A stretch of DNA of 64,000 nt from Misgurnus anguillicaudatus (taxonomy: Eukaryota; Chordata; Actinopteri; Cypriniformes; Cobitidae): assembly GCF_027580225.2 (NCBI RefSeq), contig NW_027395284.1, positions 2,003,478-2,067,477 of the forward strand. Direction: 5' to 3'. Positions 1-11,686 of this stretch are shown in pieces. How positions within the stretch are numbered: the stretch's first letter is position 1; each line of letters opens with the position of its first letter. The notes below the pieces were generated by a model that was given only the letters and a program-made list of their open reading frames with translations, searched no databases and was not told the DNA's origin. A program made the position numbers and the translations under genes.

Positions 1-639
1 AATAAAACTTTTTTTGGAGCCATAGGAATGAATGGGGCTAGGCTAAATGCTAACACTAAGAAGCGCTGTACAAAGATTAAAAGTGCACGCATTGAAAAAA
101 GATAGGTATGTATTAATTCATCTAAGTTGAGGTAAGAACATAGTAAAATATTGTCAAAGTAACAAATCAGAAAATATAGGCAAGAATAGTGGCGGTGTGT
201 GGATAAAGTGGGCTGGGATGTGTTCCCTGCAGTTGCACATGGTGGCAGACAGAATTTAAAGTTTAATACATTCTTGCATTGATTTGGGCTGTAAACTCGC
301 AATTAATGATTTTTGTTTGAGTGACAATCACACATGCCTGGAGGCTTTTTGACATCATATCACTATCAGCATCTCTGTCATCACAGGTAATACAGCTCAA
401 GAAAATCGCAAATTGACGCTAAAGTTAAAGACCAAATAAAGAGCACCATGCTGAAAATATGAGACAAAGTACACTGTACAGTATATTTCCCTTTAACACT
501 GTATATTTGGAGATGCCTGCACACATTATAACACCTCTTAATACACAGGGAGTAAAATATGTTGGGGTTAACGCTCAGCTAGCCTGAAAAGGAAATCCAA
601 TATGGGTCTGAAGAGCCACTTACTGGCCCGAAGGGAGAT
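1..639. other. AT-rich non-coding stretch
   Basis: No open frame, RNA gene or repeat family that I recognise. Base composition is typical of the non-coding background of the window. Confidence 0.5.
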
Positions 640-895
640 GGGTACGGTTAACAGCCGGCATTGCGCAATATGGCGGTGCCGACAGATTTCAATAAAGCTA
701 ACGGGAAATCCTCACAGAGGTTTTTCAAATTAATAGTCCGGTTGAGAAGTCGGGGCAATCATTCTGGCGGAGCTGTCGGAGCGGGCAGCAGATACTGAAT
801 AATGAATGGCCCGGGCCGCTCGGTGGAGAAAGTGTTTGGACACGAGCAGAGATCTGCTCAGCTGTGACCTTAACAAGCTGCTGTTTCTGCAGACA
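640..895 (+). other. GC-rich candidate promoter / first exon
   Basis: This patch is clearly richer in G+C and CpG than its surroundings. It contains CAATATGGCGGTG at about 667-679, which resembles a YY1-type site overlapping a start codon. From the ATG at 670 a 42-codon frame runs to a stop at 796-798. A second short frame starts at 803 (MNGPGRSVEKVFGHEQ...) and ends at 866. A splice-donor-like ACAG|GTGCAG follows at about 895. These are features expected of a 5' exon, but no downstream exon was found and I do not recognise either peptide. It may equally be a repeat-derived GC patch. Confidence 0.2.
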
Positions 896-1948
896 GGTGC
901 AGGTCTGAGCAGAGATGGGACTCTAACAATAAAAACATTTCAAAGTCATAGAGATCATGAGTCGTATGCACAAATACATGCTTCATATTTGGAATAAGCT
1001 TTACAATGGCTGATTTTATTTACCTTAAGACCGCTCAAGACTATCTGACTGTCTGTAACATCATTGTGATTGGACGTTCTGTTGTTAATGCAGAGTCATA
1101 TGTAACAATACTGTATGTGCAGTGTAATATAACATCTGATATAAATAAGCAATATCACAATTATTGCAAACGTGATATACTCAACAAGTTACTTAAGTTG
1201 CATACACACCGCCAGTGGCTAGCAATGGCAGAGCAACGCAATCTCATTTATTTAATTGGAAGCTTGGCGACTTATGGCAACATGAGTGACATTGACCATA
1301 ACAGAAACGTTGAATTTTATGCATATGATGCACATTGATGAGCAACTTTCAGAAGTGACTACAAATGATTACAATACTATGCACTAATCTAGTGCACTAA
1401 TCTAGACATCATAGGAATGAGTGGCATAAGTCAAGTAAGACTGTCCTTATAAAAAAAAGCCCAAACCACCAACACACAGACTGCAGGCTTATCTGCACCA
1501 AAACAAATGTGTTATTCTGCTATTAAAGATTAGAGCAGGAGTGATAGAGATCAGGAGGGAAGCTGTTATCATACATCCCTGCAGACAACACAGTGCATAC
1601 ACAACCTGACCCAGTGTGCAGGTAAGACTGTTAAACTAGGTCAGGTTTCCCACATCATACAAATGATCTCTGTCTACATACAGAATAAAAAGGCTTGTCA
1701 ATCAAAACAATATACCATAACTAAATTACATTATGATATGCAGATTCATTCTGCATGTGCTTGTAGGATTGTAGTAGGCAACAGTTTACTTCCTAGGATT
1801 GATAATGTAGACAAGACCGACATTATCATAATTCCTCTCGTTTCGGACTCACAGCCTGTAAGTTAACTTCTGTTAGCATTGCATTGTGAGCGAATCTTTC
1901 AAACATGGTAAGGAGCGTCACATTTCCAGGTGACGTCAGAGGTATTCA
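896..1948. other. Unannotated intergenic DNA
   Basis: No coding signal above background. A short tandem duplication of about 13 bp built on GCACTAATCTA lies at about 1380-1404. Short open frames here lack homology that I can recognise. Confidence 0.4.
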
Positions 1949-2205
1949 GGCCAATCACAACGCACAGATTAGCTGGCCAATCAGGGACACAAAGCTTTTC
2001 AAATCAATGAGTTTTGTACAAAATCCGTGCGTTTCAGGAAGAGAATGAAATCTGGAGCTACAATAATTGTACGGTATGTGGAAAGTAATGTGTTTTTTAA
2101 CCATAAACCACATAAAACTTGGTTAGTGATGCCTAAAGCTGTAAGAATCAGTCCTTTAAAGGGGTCATATGATGAGATTTGGAGTGTTAAAAGTTGTTTG
2201 TACAT
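1949..2205 (+). repeat. Old MITE-like fragment (GGCCAATCA / AAAGGGGTCATATGA family)
   Basis: Runs from a CCAATCACAACGCAC motif to AAAGGGGTCATATGATG at about 2158-2174. The middle part (AATGAGTTTTGTA..., TATGTGGAAA) recurs at 3668-3830, so this is a dispersed repeat. Short frames on both strands here are explained by the repeat. Confidence 0.5.
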
Positions 2206-2740
2206 ATAGAAGATCCATAAAGTCTCAAAGATTAAAGTCTCAAACTCAAAGAGATTTTCTTTCTAAAAGTAAAGGCTCATCCACGCCATCCTAGGGGCTG
2301 AGCAATAAACTAATAGTTATGATAAACTGGTAGAAATTTGTCAACCGGTAGATATTTTGGACTGTCGTCTCTGTTGAGGTTACACACCCACGTCACGTTG
2401 CTGTACGCGTGGTCATGAAAAATTTACGTTTGTACACGTATTTAAGCACCACAGTTTTAAGACAACTGATTCTAAGACCGTTGAAACAAACAACAGTGCT
2501 AAGTGCGCAAGCCATGCATCCGCTGCTCATTGAGCTCATGAGCATTTTTGTCACTGTATTGGCCTTAAGTACACAAATGTATCCTCAAAAACACTTAAGA
2601 GAAAGTAAACAGCTGAAAAAGAAGATGCATGTGTAACAGTATATTGGATCCAGACTTTGGTTATAAAAGGGAAGTTACTTAATGTTGCTCCTGTCTGTCA
2701 CCCAATGTTAATCAAATGGCATTGAGAGAAAATGCATTAT
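2206..2740. other. Unannotated DNA with possible repeat fragment
   Basis: A GGGGCTGAGCAATAAAC motif at about 2292 and ATCACGATACATATTG at about 3450 look like the two ends of an older repeat split by the element at 2741-3269. No gene signal. Confidence 0.25.
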
Positions 2741-3269
2741 TTTTTTGGACTATAAGTCACTCCGGAGTATAAGTTGCATCAATCAAAAATGCTTCATGAA
2801 GAGCAAATGAAGTCGCAATGGACTACACGTCGCATTTATTTCGAAAATTATTTCACAAAATCCAAGCCAAAGAACAGACATTTAATCTGGAAAGGCAAGT
2901 TATTCAACTAAACAATAGCAAACAGAACAGCAGGCTGAATAGATGTCTGTACGTTAACATAACATTATCAGTTATTTACACGATACACAATAGCATACTG
3001 AACATACCTGGAAGGCTGAATAGGCTAAATGAACAGAACATGCCAACGAGCATCAAGTTTGCAGCCCCCACATTCCACATCACTGAATCCATTGAATTAC
3101 ATAAATACAGGAGTATCATATAGTGGACTCTCGCGGCTGTAGACGGTAATGTCTGTTGGTTCATATACGTCAAAATTAATTCATACTGACTGACAAGGGG
3201 CACCTGACTAGAAGTCGCAAGACCAGCCAAACTATGAAAAAAGTGTGACTTATAGTCCAGAAAATACGG
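2741..3269 (-). repeat. CCGTATTTTC-terminus MITE, copy 1
   Basis: The right end reads AGAAAATACGG followed by TA. The interior matches, in inverted orientation, the element at 13558-14080: shared tracts include the ATTTAATCTGGAAAGGC region and ACAGCAGGCTGAATAG. The left terminus is decayed into a T-run before GGACTATAAGTC. The TA flank suggests a Tc1/mariner- or pogo-type origin, but no transposase is encoded. Confidence 0.6.
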
Positions 3270-3639
3270 TACTGACTATTATTTATTATTCTTATTTCAT
3301 CACTGACTGTTTATCATCAGTGAGCTTGAGTTTCATTTGTCTTCTGTTTTTATGCTTGTATAAGTTTTTTGTGAGAATTATGAACATTTTATGGCATAAA
3401 AGGTTTTATTAATATAAAAACCTTATTGAAAGAAAACGAAAACTCTATCACGATACATATTGTTATCATGATATAAATTAATCCAATTGTTATATAAGAT
3501 TCTAGTTAAACACCTCATTCAAACAAGCCCCCACACGTCTACATCACCCCTCCCAAATGTACAGTATGCAGGTGTAACTTTTATTCTTGCTGTAGTATTG
3601 TTGTCAACGCCGCCATGTCAGGTTGCTGTGTTTTGGTAG

Positions 3640-4345
3640 GGGCGTAACTTTTCCATCACACGCTTGAGATAATCGGCCAATCACAACACACTAGATAGAA
3701 GGCAAATCAAAGCACACAATGCTTTTCAGAACAATGAGTTTTGTAAAAATGTATGTGTTTTAGAAAGGTGAGGCATAGAGGAGCAACAATAATGTAGGCT
3801 ATGTGGAAAACAATAGCTTACATATCATATCAAGGGGACATATCATGAAAATCTGATATTTTTCATGTTTAAGTGCTATAATTGGGTCCCCAGTGCTTTT
3901 ATCAACCTAGAAAATGTGAAAAAGATCAACCCAGTAACTTAGTTTTGGTAAACCATTCTCTGCAAGCATGTGAACAAATAGTTAATTGAAATTTGTCTTC
4001 CCTTGTGATGTCAGAATGGGATAATACCGCCCCTTAATCTGCACTATCCAACCATGTCACTGCCATTTAGTGCAGAGATCAGCTCATTTGCATTTAAAAG
4101 GACACACCTAGTACAGCACATTTTTTGCTCACACTTACAAAGTGGCAATTTTAACATGCTATAATAAATTATCTATATGATATTTTGAGCTAAGTCTTCA
4201 CATAGGTACTCTGGAGACATCAAAGATTTATTTGACATCTTATAAAAAGTCGTGTGAAATGTCCCCTTTAAACCGTGTAGACACATTGCATTTCAACAAA
4301 TACACAAAAGTTCCTATAAAAAGCTTTTTCCCATTTAAATGATTA
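3640..4345 (+). repeat. Older MITE interrupted by a TTAA element
   Basis: The left part (3668-3830) matches the repeat at 1949-2110. The right part (CCGTGTAGACACATTGC, about 4274-4290) continues it after the insertion at 3833-4267. The pattern is a nested insertion into a pre-existing TTAA. Confidence 0.45.
3833..4267 (+). mobile_element. TTAA-type MITE, GGGGACATATCA family, copy 1
   Basis: Begins AGGGGACATATCATG and ends ...AATGTCCCCT followed by TTAA (4268-4271). The left TTAA has decayed. About 435 bp; the same unit occurs at 60600-61041 and, partly and inverted, at about 22834-22985. Non-coding. Confidence 0.7.
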
Positions 4346-5933
4346 CAGTTATCTACAATCTGTACAATAACATCAGGATCAGTTGGGTTTTCAATGTGTG
4401 CTTATCAGACAATATGAACCACAGTTTATTACACAGAACCGTCTTCATTCACACTGCTTTCTTGAAGAGCTCATAATTAGACAGACATGCTTTCCTTATC
4501 ACAGCCGAAATGTCGCCACAACACATTGGCATGTAAACTGAGGAACGAACTCAGGCAGATGCTCGTGAATGATTTACAAACCATTACTGACTGCTGGGTG
4601 CATTTTCCTAAATGTGCATAAAGTTTAATTCTTACTATACAGTGTGATGCAGTTGCATTAATAACAGCAAACAAAAGATGGTCTTGCTGAGCAAATGTCA
4701 TCCCACGCATGGAGTTGATTGGCATGTGACCGTATGGGAAAGACTTTGTCAAGTCAACTAGATGTTTGTTTCGCCTGCCCCAATGCAGAAAATCGCCTGC
4801 CCCCTAATGTTGGAAACGTTTGAAACATGGAGTTGAATCGATCTCATTCACAGACTAAAATGTCCAGCCATGTTCTCAAATAAGGGTCTCATATTTGTAA
4901 ATCATGGACAGGTCCGTGCAAAATCTGTGCCCATGATAAATTAAAGTTATAAACACATGAATGTTCATTAATCTATAGTCCAAAATAAAATTATAATGAC
5001 CTGTAGCACTGGGCCTGTAACATCTCAAACATTTCTTATGAGACACTGCATGAGAAATACACATTACTGTGAGGTACCAATGTGCTTGAATGCCTATAAA
5101 GATGCTGTGCATCACATAAAGCTGCTCTCAGTAATTAAATCGATCCAATTAAAAACAGTAATATAAGTTTATCTCTTCGCCAGTAACAAGCACCCGAGGG
5201 ACATGAAATAAGAGACAAGGGAAAGAAACTGAGAGGGGAGGGACATCCAGAAATTTTAATACCAGAATATATCAAATTTCTGTTCTGTATGGCACTTCCA
5301 ATTAAAACATTGGATGAATGGGTGAAACATTAAAGAGATTAAAACACCCAATCGTTTTTTTTGTTATGTCACAGGAACCCAATAATAAATCTGTGTACTA
5401 TTGCCTGAACCTTTCTGTTCCTCCCCCTTTTCCCTCTTTTATACTGCCAAAAAAGTCAATTTCAAACTTTTCGCCTTATGTATGACCCAGTTTAGCGACT
5501 TACTTCCCCAGGTAAGCTTAGCTTGCTGTGTCAGCCCTGCAGACAGCCTCCCCGCAAATGCCATCTCCACACGAGCTTTACCTCTGGTTGCATCTGCGGG
5601 TGATGTGTATTTGGTTTGTCACTCTGACTGTATTAAACTAGTCAGACTGCCTACACACTCATCGGTCATCTGATGCTAACTGGACAACAGCAAAGATGTC
5701 CCTGGAAACTTGATAACAAAGATTCAGGTTAATATAATAAGTCATTTTAGAGGAAGGACTTACTGTATGCTTTACTGTATAATAGGATATGCCAAAATTG
5801 GCTTTCAAATCATTGTAAGTTTAGCTAGGTTAACTGTAGCCAAGCATGTTTATTTATATACAGTACACTATAAAAATGCAATTTTTAACTCAGCATTAGG
5901 TCAAAAAGGGACCGTTGGGATGTAATTTAACCT
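4346..5933. other. Unannotated intergenic DNA
   Basis: No recognisable gene, RNA or repeat boundary. Open frames at 4477-4752, 4876-5115 and 5401-5673 are short, of ordinary composition, and without domain motifs or supporting splice structure. Confidence 0.4.
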
Positions 5934-6465
5934 ACACTGCGAAAAATTATTTTCAAGAAAACATTTTCTTAGTTTTTTTGTCTTGTTTTCAGTAAAAATA
6001 TCTAAAAATTCTTAAATTAAGATGTATTTTCTTTATGAGCAAAATGACCCAAGAAAATAAGTCTAGTTTTTAGACCAAAAATATCAAGTGATTTTGTGCA
6101 TAAAACAAGCAAAAAAATCTGCCAATAGGGTAAGCACTTAAAATTTGATATTTTTAGTCTAAAAACTAGACTTATTTTCTTGGGTCATTTTGCTCATAAA
6201 GAAAATACATCTTAATTTAAGAATTTTTATATATTTTTACTAAAATCAAGACAAAATTACTACAAATAAAATTACTTTCTTACTTGGTATTTTTGTCTTG
6301 TTTTAAATACAAATATCAAAACATTTCTTAAATCAAGATGCATTTTCTTAATGACTAAAATGACCTAAGAAAATAGCTTTAAGACTAGTTTTTAGGGAAA
6401 AATATAATATTTAAGTGATTTTGTGCATAAAACAAGCAAAAAGCCAATGGGGTAAGCAAAAACCT
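5934..6465. repeat. Palindromic AT-rich MITE plus a second partial copy
   Basis: Arms at about 5979-6100 and 6140-6265 are reverse complements (AAGATGTATTTTCTTTATGAGC against its complement, and a shared CTAGTTTTTAGAC core). A diverged partial copy in direct orientation follows at about 6278-6465 (AAGTGATTTTGTGCATAAAACAAG is present in both). No coding capacity. Confidence 0.7.
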
Positions 6466-6472
6466 TATGCTG

Positions 6473-6834
6473 GGTTCACACCAGACGTGTTTGAGGCATT
6501 AAATTTGCGTCTATGTGCGTAGTTGGACACCTGAAAATTTTGAGTGTACTCGCTTAATTTGTTCGTGAAAGCCACGCGTGAAATTCTAGTCATCGAGATA
6601 TTCACGCGGAAATTTGCGCTCGCCTCCTGTAATCACGTCACTAGTAGAGCAAGGTCCTGCCTGATTTTTCAACAACGCGCAAATGAGGCGGAATTGCGTC
6701 TACAGCGCCGTGCTAAACGTCTCATTCGCACCGCGAGATCTCCAGATGCGCGTCAACGCATCTTCACATTGACTTAACATTGAAGTCACTCGCGCTTGAC
6801 ACCTCTACCGCGGCTGGTGTGAACGCAGCATTAA
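6473..6834. repeat. Terminal-inverted-repeat element (GTTCACACCAG ends)
   Basis: Ends are TGCTGGGTTCACACCAG and CTGGTGTGAACGCAGCA, flanked by TTA on both sides. The interior is locally CpG-rich. Related ends occur at 19312-19627 and 37068-37366. The TTA flank would fit a PIF/Harbinger-type 3-bp duplication, but the other two copies do not confirm it. The frame at 6544-6777 lies inside the repeat and is not taken as a gene. Confidence 0.5.
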
Positions 6835-6959
6835 ACTTTTTTCTGAAACACAAAAAAAATATTTTGAGTGTACCACGTTTCATACAAAGTAATTCAATGT
6901 GCTTAACATAGGAAATTACTTAAAGATAAATAATAAATAAAAACAACAATAAGCATAAA

Positions 6960-7135
6960 ATATATTTAAATGAGTCAAAAAGGGACAAACAAAGCCAGTG
7001 GGTTAAATCAACCTAGAATTTTTTTTAACCCATCAATGGGTTTTAGGTTGAAACAACCCACCATAGGTTAAATTACAGCCGGTTGGGGTAGTCCGTTTTG
7101 ACCCAGTGCTGGGTTAAAAATATCCAAGCATGTTT
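6960..7135. repeat. GGGTTgaaacaACCCA-type repeat
   Basis: Clustered inverted motifs AACCCATC/GATGGGTT, GGTTGAAACAACCC and AACCCAGTGCTGGGTT. Similar clusters lie at about 33620-33690 and 37605-37765. Non-coding. Confidence 0.45.
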
Positions 7136-7148
7136 TAGAGTATAAGAA

Positions 7149-7394
7149 TTTAAAGAGCACCTATTTTGTTGCTAAGAAACAATTTTATTTTGTGCATTTG
7201 CTGTAATACAATGTGTTAGCGTGGTTTATGGTTCAAAAAACACATTTTCCACATACAGTACATATTGCATAAACAACAAACATACTGTATTTATTTACTG
7301 CTCGAGCCATTTTCCTGGGCCATTTTCCTGGACTTTTTTGTGGCTTCAGGCATGGATCAAGCGTGCATTCTTTGGTCTTTTAAGATTTGGTCTG
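7149..7394 (-). repeat. Fragment of the 1949/3640 repeat family, inverted
   Basis: Starts TTTAAAGAGCACCTATTTTG and includes GGTTCAAAAAACACATTTTCCACATAC, the complement of the TATGTGGAAAATAATGTG region of the other copies. Degraded. Confidence 0.4.
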
Positions 7395-7398
7395 TTAA

Positions 7399-8255
7399 AG
7401 GTGCATTGTGTAACTTTTAGAAGGATCTCTTGACAGAAATGCATATTACATATTACATACATAACTATATTATTAGTGGTGTATAAAGATCTTACATAAC
7501 GAACTGTATAGTTTTTATTACCTTAGATTGAGCCGTTTTTATCCACATACACCGCAGGTCCCCGTACATGGAAGCCGCCATTTTGCACCTCCATATTTCT
7601 ACAGTAGCCCTAAATGGACAAACTGCAGAGCATGTTTTGTCACTAGTGTTGGGGAAAGTTACTTTTAAAAGTAATGCTTTACAATATTAAGTTACTTCCA
7701 AAAAAAGTTACTAATTGCGCTACTTAGTTACTTTTCATGGAAAGTAATGCTTACATTCCTTTTAGTTACTGTTGCATTACTTTTTTTGGGCTGAGGCTTG
7801 ATCTCTTTCAGGTCTTGCAGGTGTTTTTATGACTAAAAAGTTCTGCATTCAGAAATTGCATATTTCATTACAAAAATGTCGAGCTCTGGCCTGCCATCTC
7901 AGTTTCTGACTCAAACTGCTCCCACACAGGCGTGTACACAGAGTGCATAATGTTACTATGTTTAGTTTAATTCAGTACATAATTTTATTTTAATCAAATT
8001 AATTAAACTAAAAAAGGAATGCGTTACTTTACTCGTTACTTCAGAAAAGTAATATTATTATGTAATGCGTTGCTTGTTATGTGTTACCCCCAACAATGTT
8101 TGTCACTTCATTATCTCGGGCGATGCCGTTTGTCCTGTGGCGGCTACCGTAGCTTCACTATGCATCTCGAAAGGGAGGGGTGAGCTGTGGACTGAGCCAT
8201 TGGTTGCAATTCACAATCTCACACTAGATGCTGCAAAAATCTACACAGTGGACCT
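7399..8255 (+). mobile_element. TTAA-type element (AGGTGCATTGTG ends) with nested insertion
   Basis: The left end is TTAA (7395-7398) then AGGTGCATTGTGTAAC. The right end is CAGTGGACCT then TTAG (8256-8259), a decayed TTAA. The interior (GCCGCCATTTTG..., GAAAGGGAGGGGTGAGCTG) is non-coding. A second element occupies 7647-8095. Confidence 0.5.
7647..8095. mobile_element. TGTTGGGG...CCCCCAACA MITE nested in the TTAA element
   Basis: Inverted termini TGTTGGGGAAAGTTACTTTT and ...TGTTACCCCCAACA. The host sequence is duplicated on both sides as ATGTTTTGTCACT (7632-7644) and ATGTTTGTCACT (8096-8107), which shows insertion into the 7399-8255 element. The frame at 8065-8259 spans this junction and is not a gene. 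Confidence 0.65.
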
Positions 8256-8259
8256 TTAG

Positions 8260-9780
8260 TCACCAATTCTGCCTTTATTGTGTATTAGAAGAAATCTAAA
8301 CAATGAAACACAAATTATATATTTAAAGAAATCCATTGTGTTCCATTGTAATGTGCAAATTCAAAAGAACTTAAGCTGCTGTACAGTAAGTGTGCAAGTT
8401 ACATAATGTCATGGCTGTTCGCCAGGAGACATTTAGGATGAGGAATTACAATGGGAATTATGGGACAGGCTACATCACTTCAGAGAGATAAATTGCTGGC
8501 AAACATGCAGTTAGGACGGTCTCACCGGGGAATGTTCCAGATACTATGGCTCCACGCCAACAAAAAAGACTCCAGCACAGCGGAAACCTTCTCTGAGGTA
8601 AAGTTTGTAGCAGTGCATTAAGGGGGTGATGGGGTGAAGACCATGATGTCATGATGCACAAAGAATATTTTTTTTAGAGAAGGGGCATATTGCATGCATG
8701 GTTGGATAACTACTTTCTAAGTGCCATGCATAATCTCCCTGTCTGATTTGTTCAATAAAAACGTAGGTAGCAGTACACATTATGCGTTATATGAAGGAGA
8801 TTTCATTAAACGGCTCTTAAGCTTCCCACAAGCCCCATTCAATCACAAAGGTTCAGCATGGGCAACTCCAAATTTTGGTCATTCTGTAAGGTACAACCCA
8901 ACAAGGGTTTTTTCTTTTCTGTAATAAAAGTACTTGTCCAGTTGCATACAGCATATCTACTGGTCCCCATCAATGAGCGGTGACTCCACGCATGACCATC
9001 TGGAGTGGGGATGAAATTGTGTCACTGAGGAAACCTTCTTTTTTAAATCTTTGTTCCACATAGTTCCAGTATAATCTACAATTCAATTGGCTTGCAAACC
9101 ACTTGAGGTGGTCTCTCTGCATTTAACAATCCTCTCCTCGGCCTCTGGGGAGTCTTGCACATCTTGTCTTGATTTGCTTTAAAGGAAAAAGGATTTCTAA
9201 TAGCTATACAACGCAATACCCTGCATGCATTTCTATTTCGGTTCAAGTCAAAGTAGTCAGGCTTGTGTTAAATCATTCTGGAAGCAGAGGATAAGAAACC
9301 CAGCAAGGGGTAGAAATAACAATGAACTGTTGTCAAATTATCACCAAATGTGGAACGGTCGGATCGAAATTTCAACCGAGAAAGTTTTTATTCTTTCTGA
9401 ATGTTAGTTTTTAATTACAACCCCATGGGCTTCTCAAACAAGGTATGACTTAAGCAGAAATCAAATTATGTGCTGCTAAGAAAAAAACTGTCAGGACAAA
9501 CTTTGTATGCTTGCTTGACAAAGCTTTTCCCCAACTGCAAGGTTATATATGTCTTAGAGATGCAGGATATTATAAAATAATCAAAATGTTGCAAATGTGT
9601 ATATTGTTTTTCAATAACTGAATGATACTTCAACTTATGTGTAGCCAAAATTTAGATCGATTCAAATATGATAGAGACTGGTGAGACAGAGAGAGTGATG
9701 CTTTCTTGAAAGAAGGAGAAGTATGTTGGTTTTATATTTCTTTAAAAAAAAAATTTTTAATTTGCATTTTTAATTTTTTT
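8260..9780. other. Unannotated intergenic DNA
   Basis: No recognisable gene or repeat boundary. Short frames (8470-8661, 8721-8924, 9225-9407, 9466-9648) show no domain motif. Confidence 0.4.
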
Positions 9781-10000
9781 TATATATATATACAAACATA
9801 TACAGTGAGGAAAACAAGTATTTGAACACCCTGCTATTTTGCAAGTTCTCCCACTTAGAAATCATGGAGGGGTCTGAAATTGTCTTCGTAGGTGCATGTC
9901 CACTGTGAGAGACATAATAAAAAAAAAATCCAGAAATCACAATGTATAATTTTTTTAACTATTTGCACAATAAGTATTTGAACACTTGAGAAAATCAATG

Positions 10001-11686
10001 TTAGTATTTGGTACAGTAGCCTTTGTTTGAGGTCAAACGTCTCATGTAGTTTTTCACCAGGTTTGCACACACTGCAGGAAGGATTTTGGCCCACTCCTCC
10101 ACACTGATCTTCTCTAGATCAGTCAGGTTTCTGGCCTGTCGCTGAGAAACATGGAGTTTGAGTTTACTCCAAAGATTCTCTATAGGGTTAAGGTCTGGAG
10201 ACTGCCTAGGCCACGCCAGAACCTTGATATGCTTCTTACAGAGACACTCCTTGGTTAGACCCAGCCTCGACCCATCTTCAATGCTCTAACTGAGGGAAGG
10301 AGGTTGTTCCCCAAAATCTCGCAATACATGGCCCTGGTCATCCTCTCCTTAAAGGAACACGCCCACATTTTGGGAATTTAGCTTATTCACCGTATCCCCC
10401 AGAGTTAGATAAGTCCATACATACCTCTCTCATCTCCGTGCGTGCTGTAACTCTGTCTGACGCAGCCCCCGCTAGCTTAGCTTAGCACAAAGACTGGAAA
10501 TGCATGGCTCCAGCTAGTATACTGCTCCCAATAAGTGACAAAAAAACGCGATCATTTTCCTATTTATGTGTTGTGATTTGTATAGTCACACCGTGTACAA
10601 ATAACAAGGTCATATGAGATACAGCGATCTTTTAACAGTATACATACTGGGAACTATATTCTCAGAAGACGAAGCACTGCTACTGGGCGGAGTGATTTGC
10701 TCGCAGCACACGAGAAGCCCCCTGGTGAGGAGCAGAGAGTTCGGTCAGAGTTGTGCAAATCACTCCGCCCAGTAGCAGTGCTTCGTCTTCAGAGAATATA
10801 GTTCTCAGTATATATACTGTTAAAAGATCGCTGTGTCTCATATGATCTTGTTATTTGTACACGATGTGACTATACAAATCACAACACATAAATAGGAAAA
10901 TGATCGCGTTATTTTGTCACTTATTGGGAGCAGTATACTAGCTGGAGCCATGCATTTCCAGTCTTTGTGCTAAGCTAAGCTAGCGGGGGCTGCGTCAGAC
11001 AGAGTTACAGCACGCACGGAGATGAGAGAGGTATGTATGGACTTATCTAACTCTGGGGGATACAGTGAATAAGCTAAATTCCCAAAATGTGGGCGTGTTC
11101 CTTTAATACAGTGCAGTCGCCCTGTCCCATGTGCAGAAAAACACCCCCAAAGCATGATGCTACCTGCCCCATGCTTCACAGTAGAGATGGTGTTCTTGGG
11201 ATGGTACTCATTATTCTTCTTCCTCCAAACACGTTTAGTGGAATTATGACCAAAAAGTTTTATTTTGGTCTCATCTGACCATATGATATTCTCCCATGAC
11301 TCCTCTGGATCATCCAAATAGTCATTGGCAAACTTAAGACGGACCTGGACATGTGCTGGTTTAAGCAGGGGAGCCTTCCGTGCAATGCATGATTTCAAAC
11401 CATGACGTCTTAGTGTATTACCAACAGTAACCTTGGAAACGGTGGTCCCAGCATTTCTCACCTTTCTTAGGATCATTGAGACCCCACGAGGTGAGATCTT
11501 GCATGGAGCCCCAGTCCGAGGGAGATTGACAATCATGTTTAGCTTCTTCCATTGTCTAATGATTGCTCCAACAGTGCACCTTTTTTCACCAAGCTGCTTG
11601 GCAATTTCCCCGTAGCCCTTTCCAGCCTTGTGGAGGTGTACAGTTTTGTCTCTAGTGTCTTTGGAAAGCTCTTTGGTCTTGGCCAT
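10001..11686 (-). pseudogene. Tc1-family transposase pseudogene
   Basis: Reading leftwards from the ATG at 11684-11686, the protein begins [20 protein letters not shown]. It shows the paired helix-turn-helix DNA-binding region, then the first catalytic Asp in [13 protein letters not shown] and the [20 protein letters not shown] block. The frame is broken by the 10353-11102 insertion. Left of it the remnant resumes ([10 protein letters not shown]), lacks the block that normally carries the second Asp (a HDN-type motif), and then resumes near [20 protein letters not shown], which holds the third acidic residue, ending at a stop at 10001-10003. It needs at least one frame change. With the insertion and the missing catalytic Asp it cannot encode an active enzyme. 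Confidence 0.85.
10353..11102. mobile_element. 750-bp palindromic TTAA element, copy 1
   Basis: Begins AGGAACACGCCCACATTTTG and ends with its complement ...GGGCGTGTTCCT. TTAA flanks both sides (10349-10352 and 11103-11106). Two arms of about 340 bp are reverse complements around a loop near 10695-10750. Removing the element and one TTAA restores continuous Tc1 sequence (CTCTCC-TTAA-TACAGTG). It is nearly identical to 50547-51297. It is non-autonomous. The TTAA target fits the piggyBac or Kolobok superfamilies; the AGG terminus is less like classical piggyBac, which starts CCC. Confidence 0.9.
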
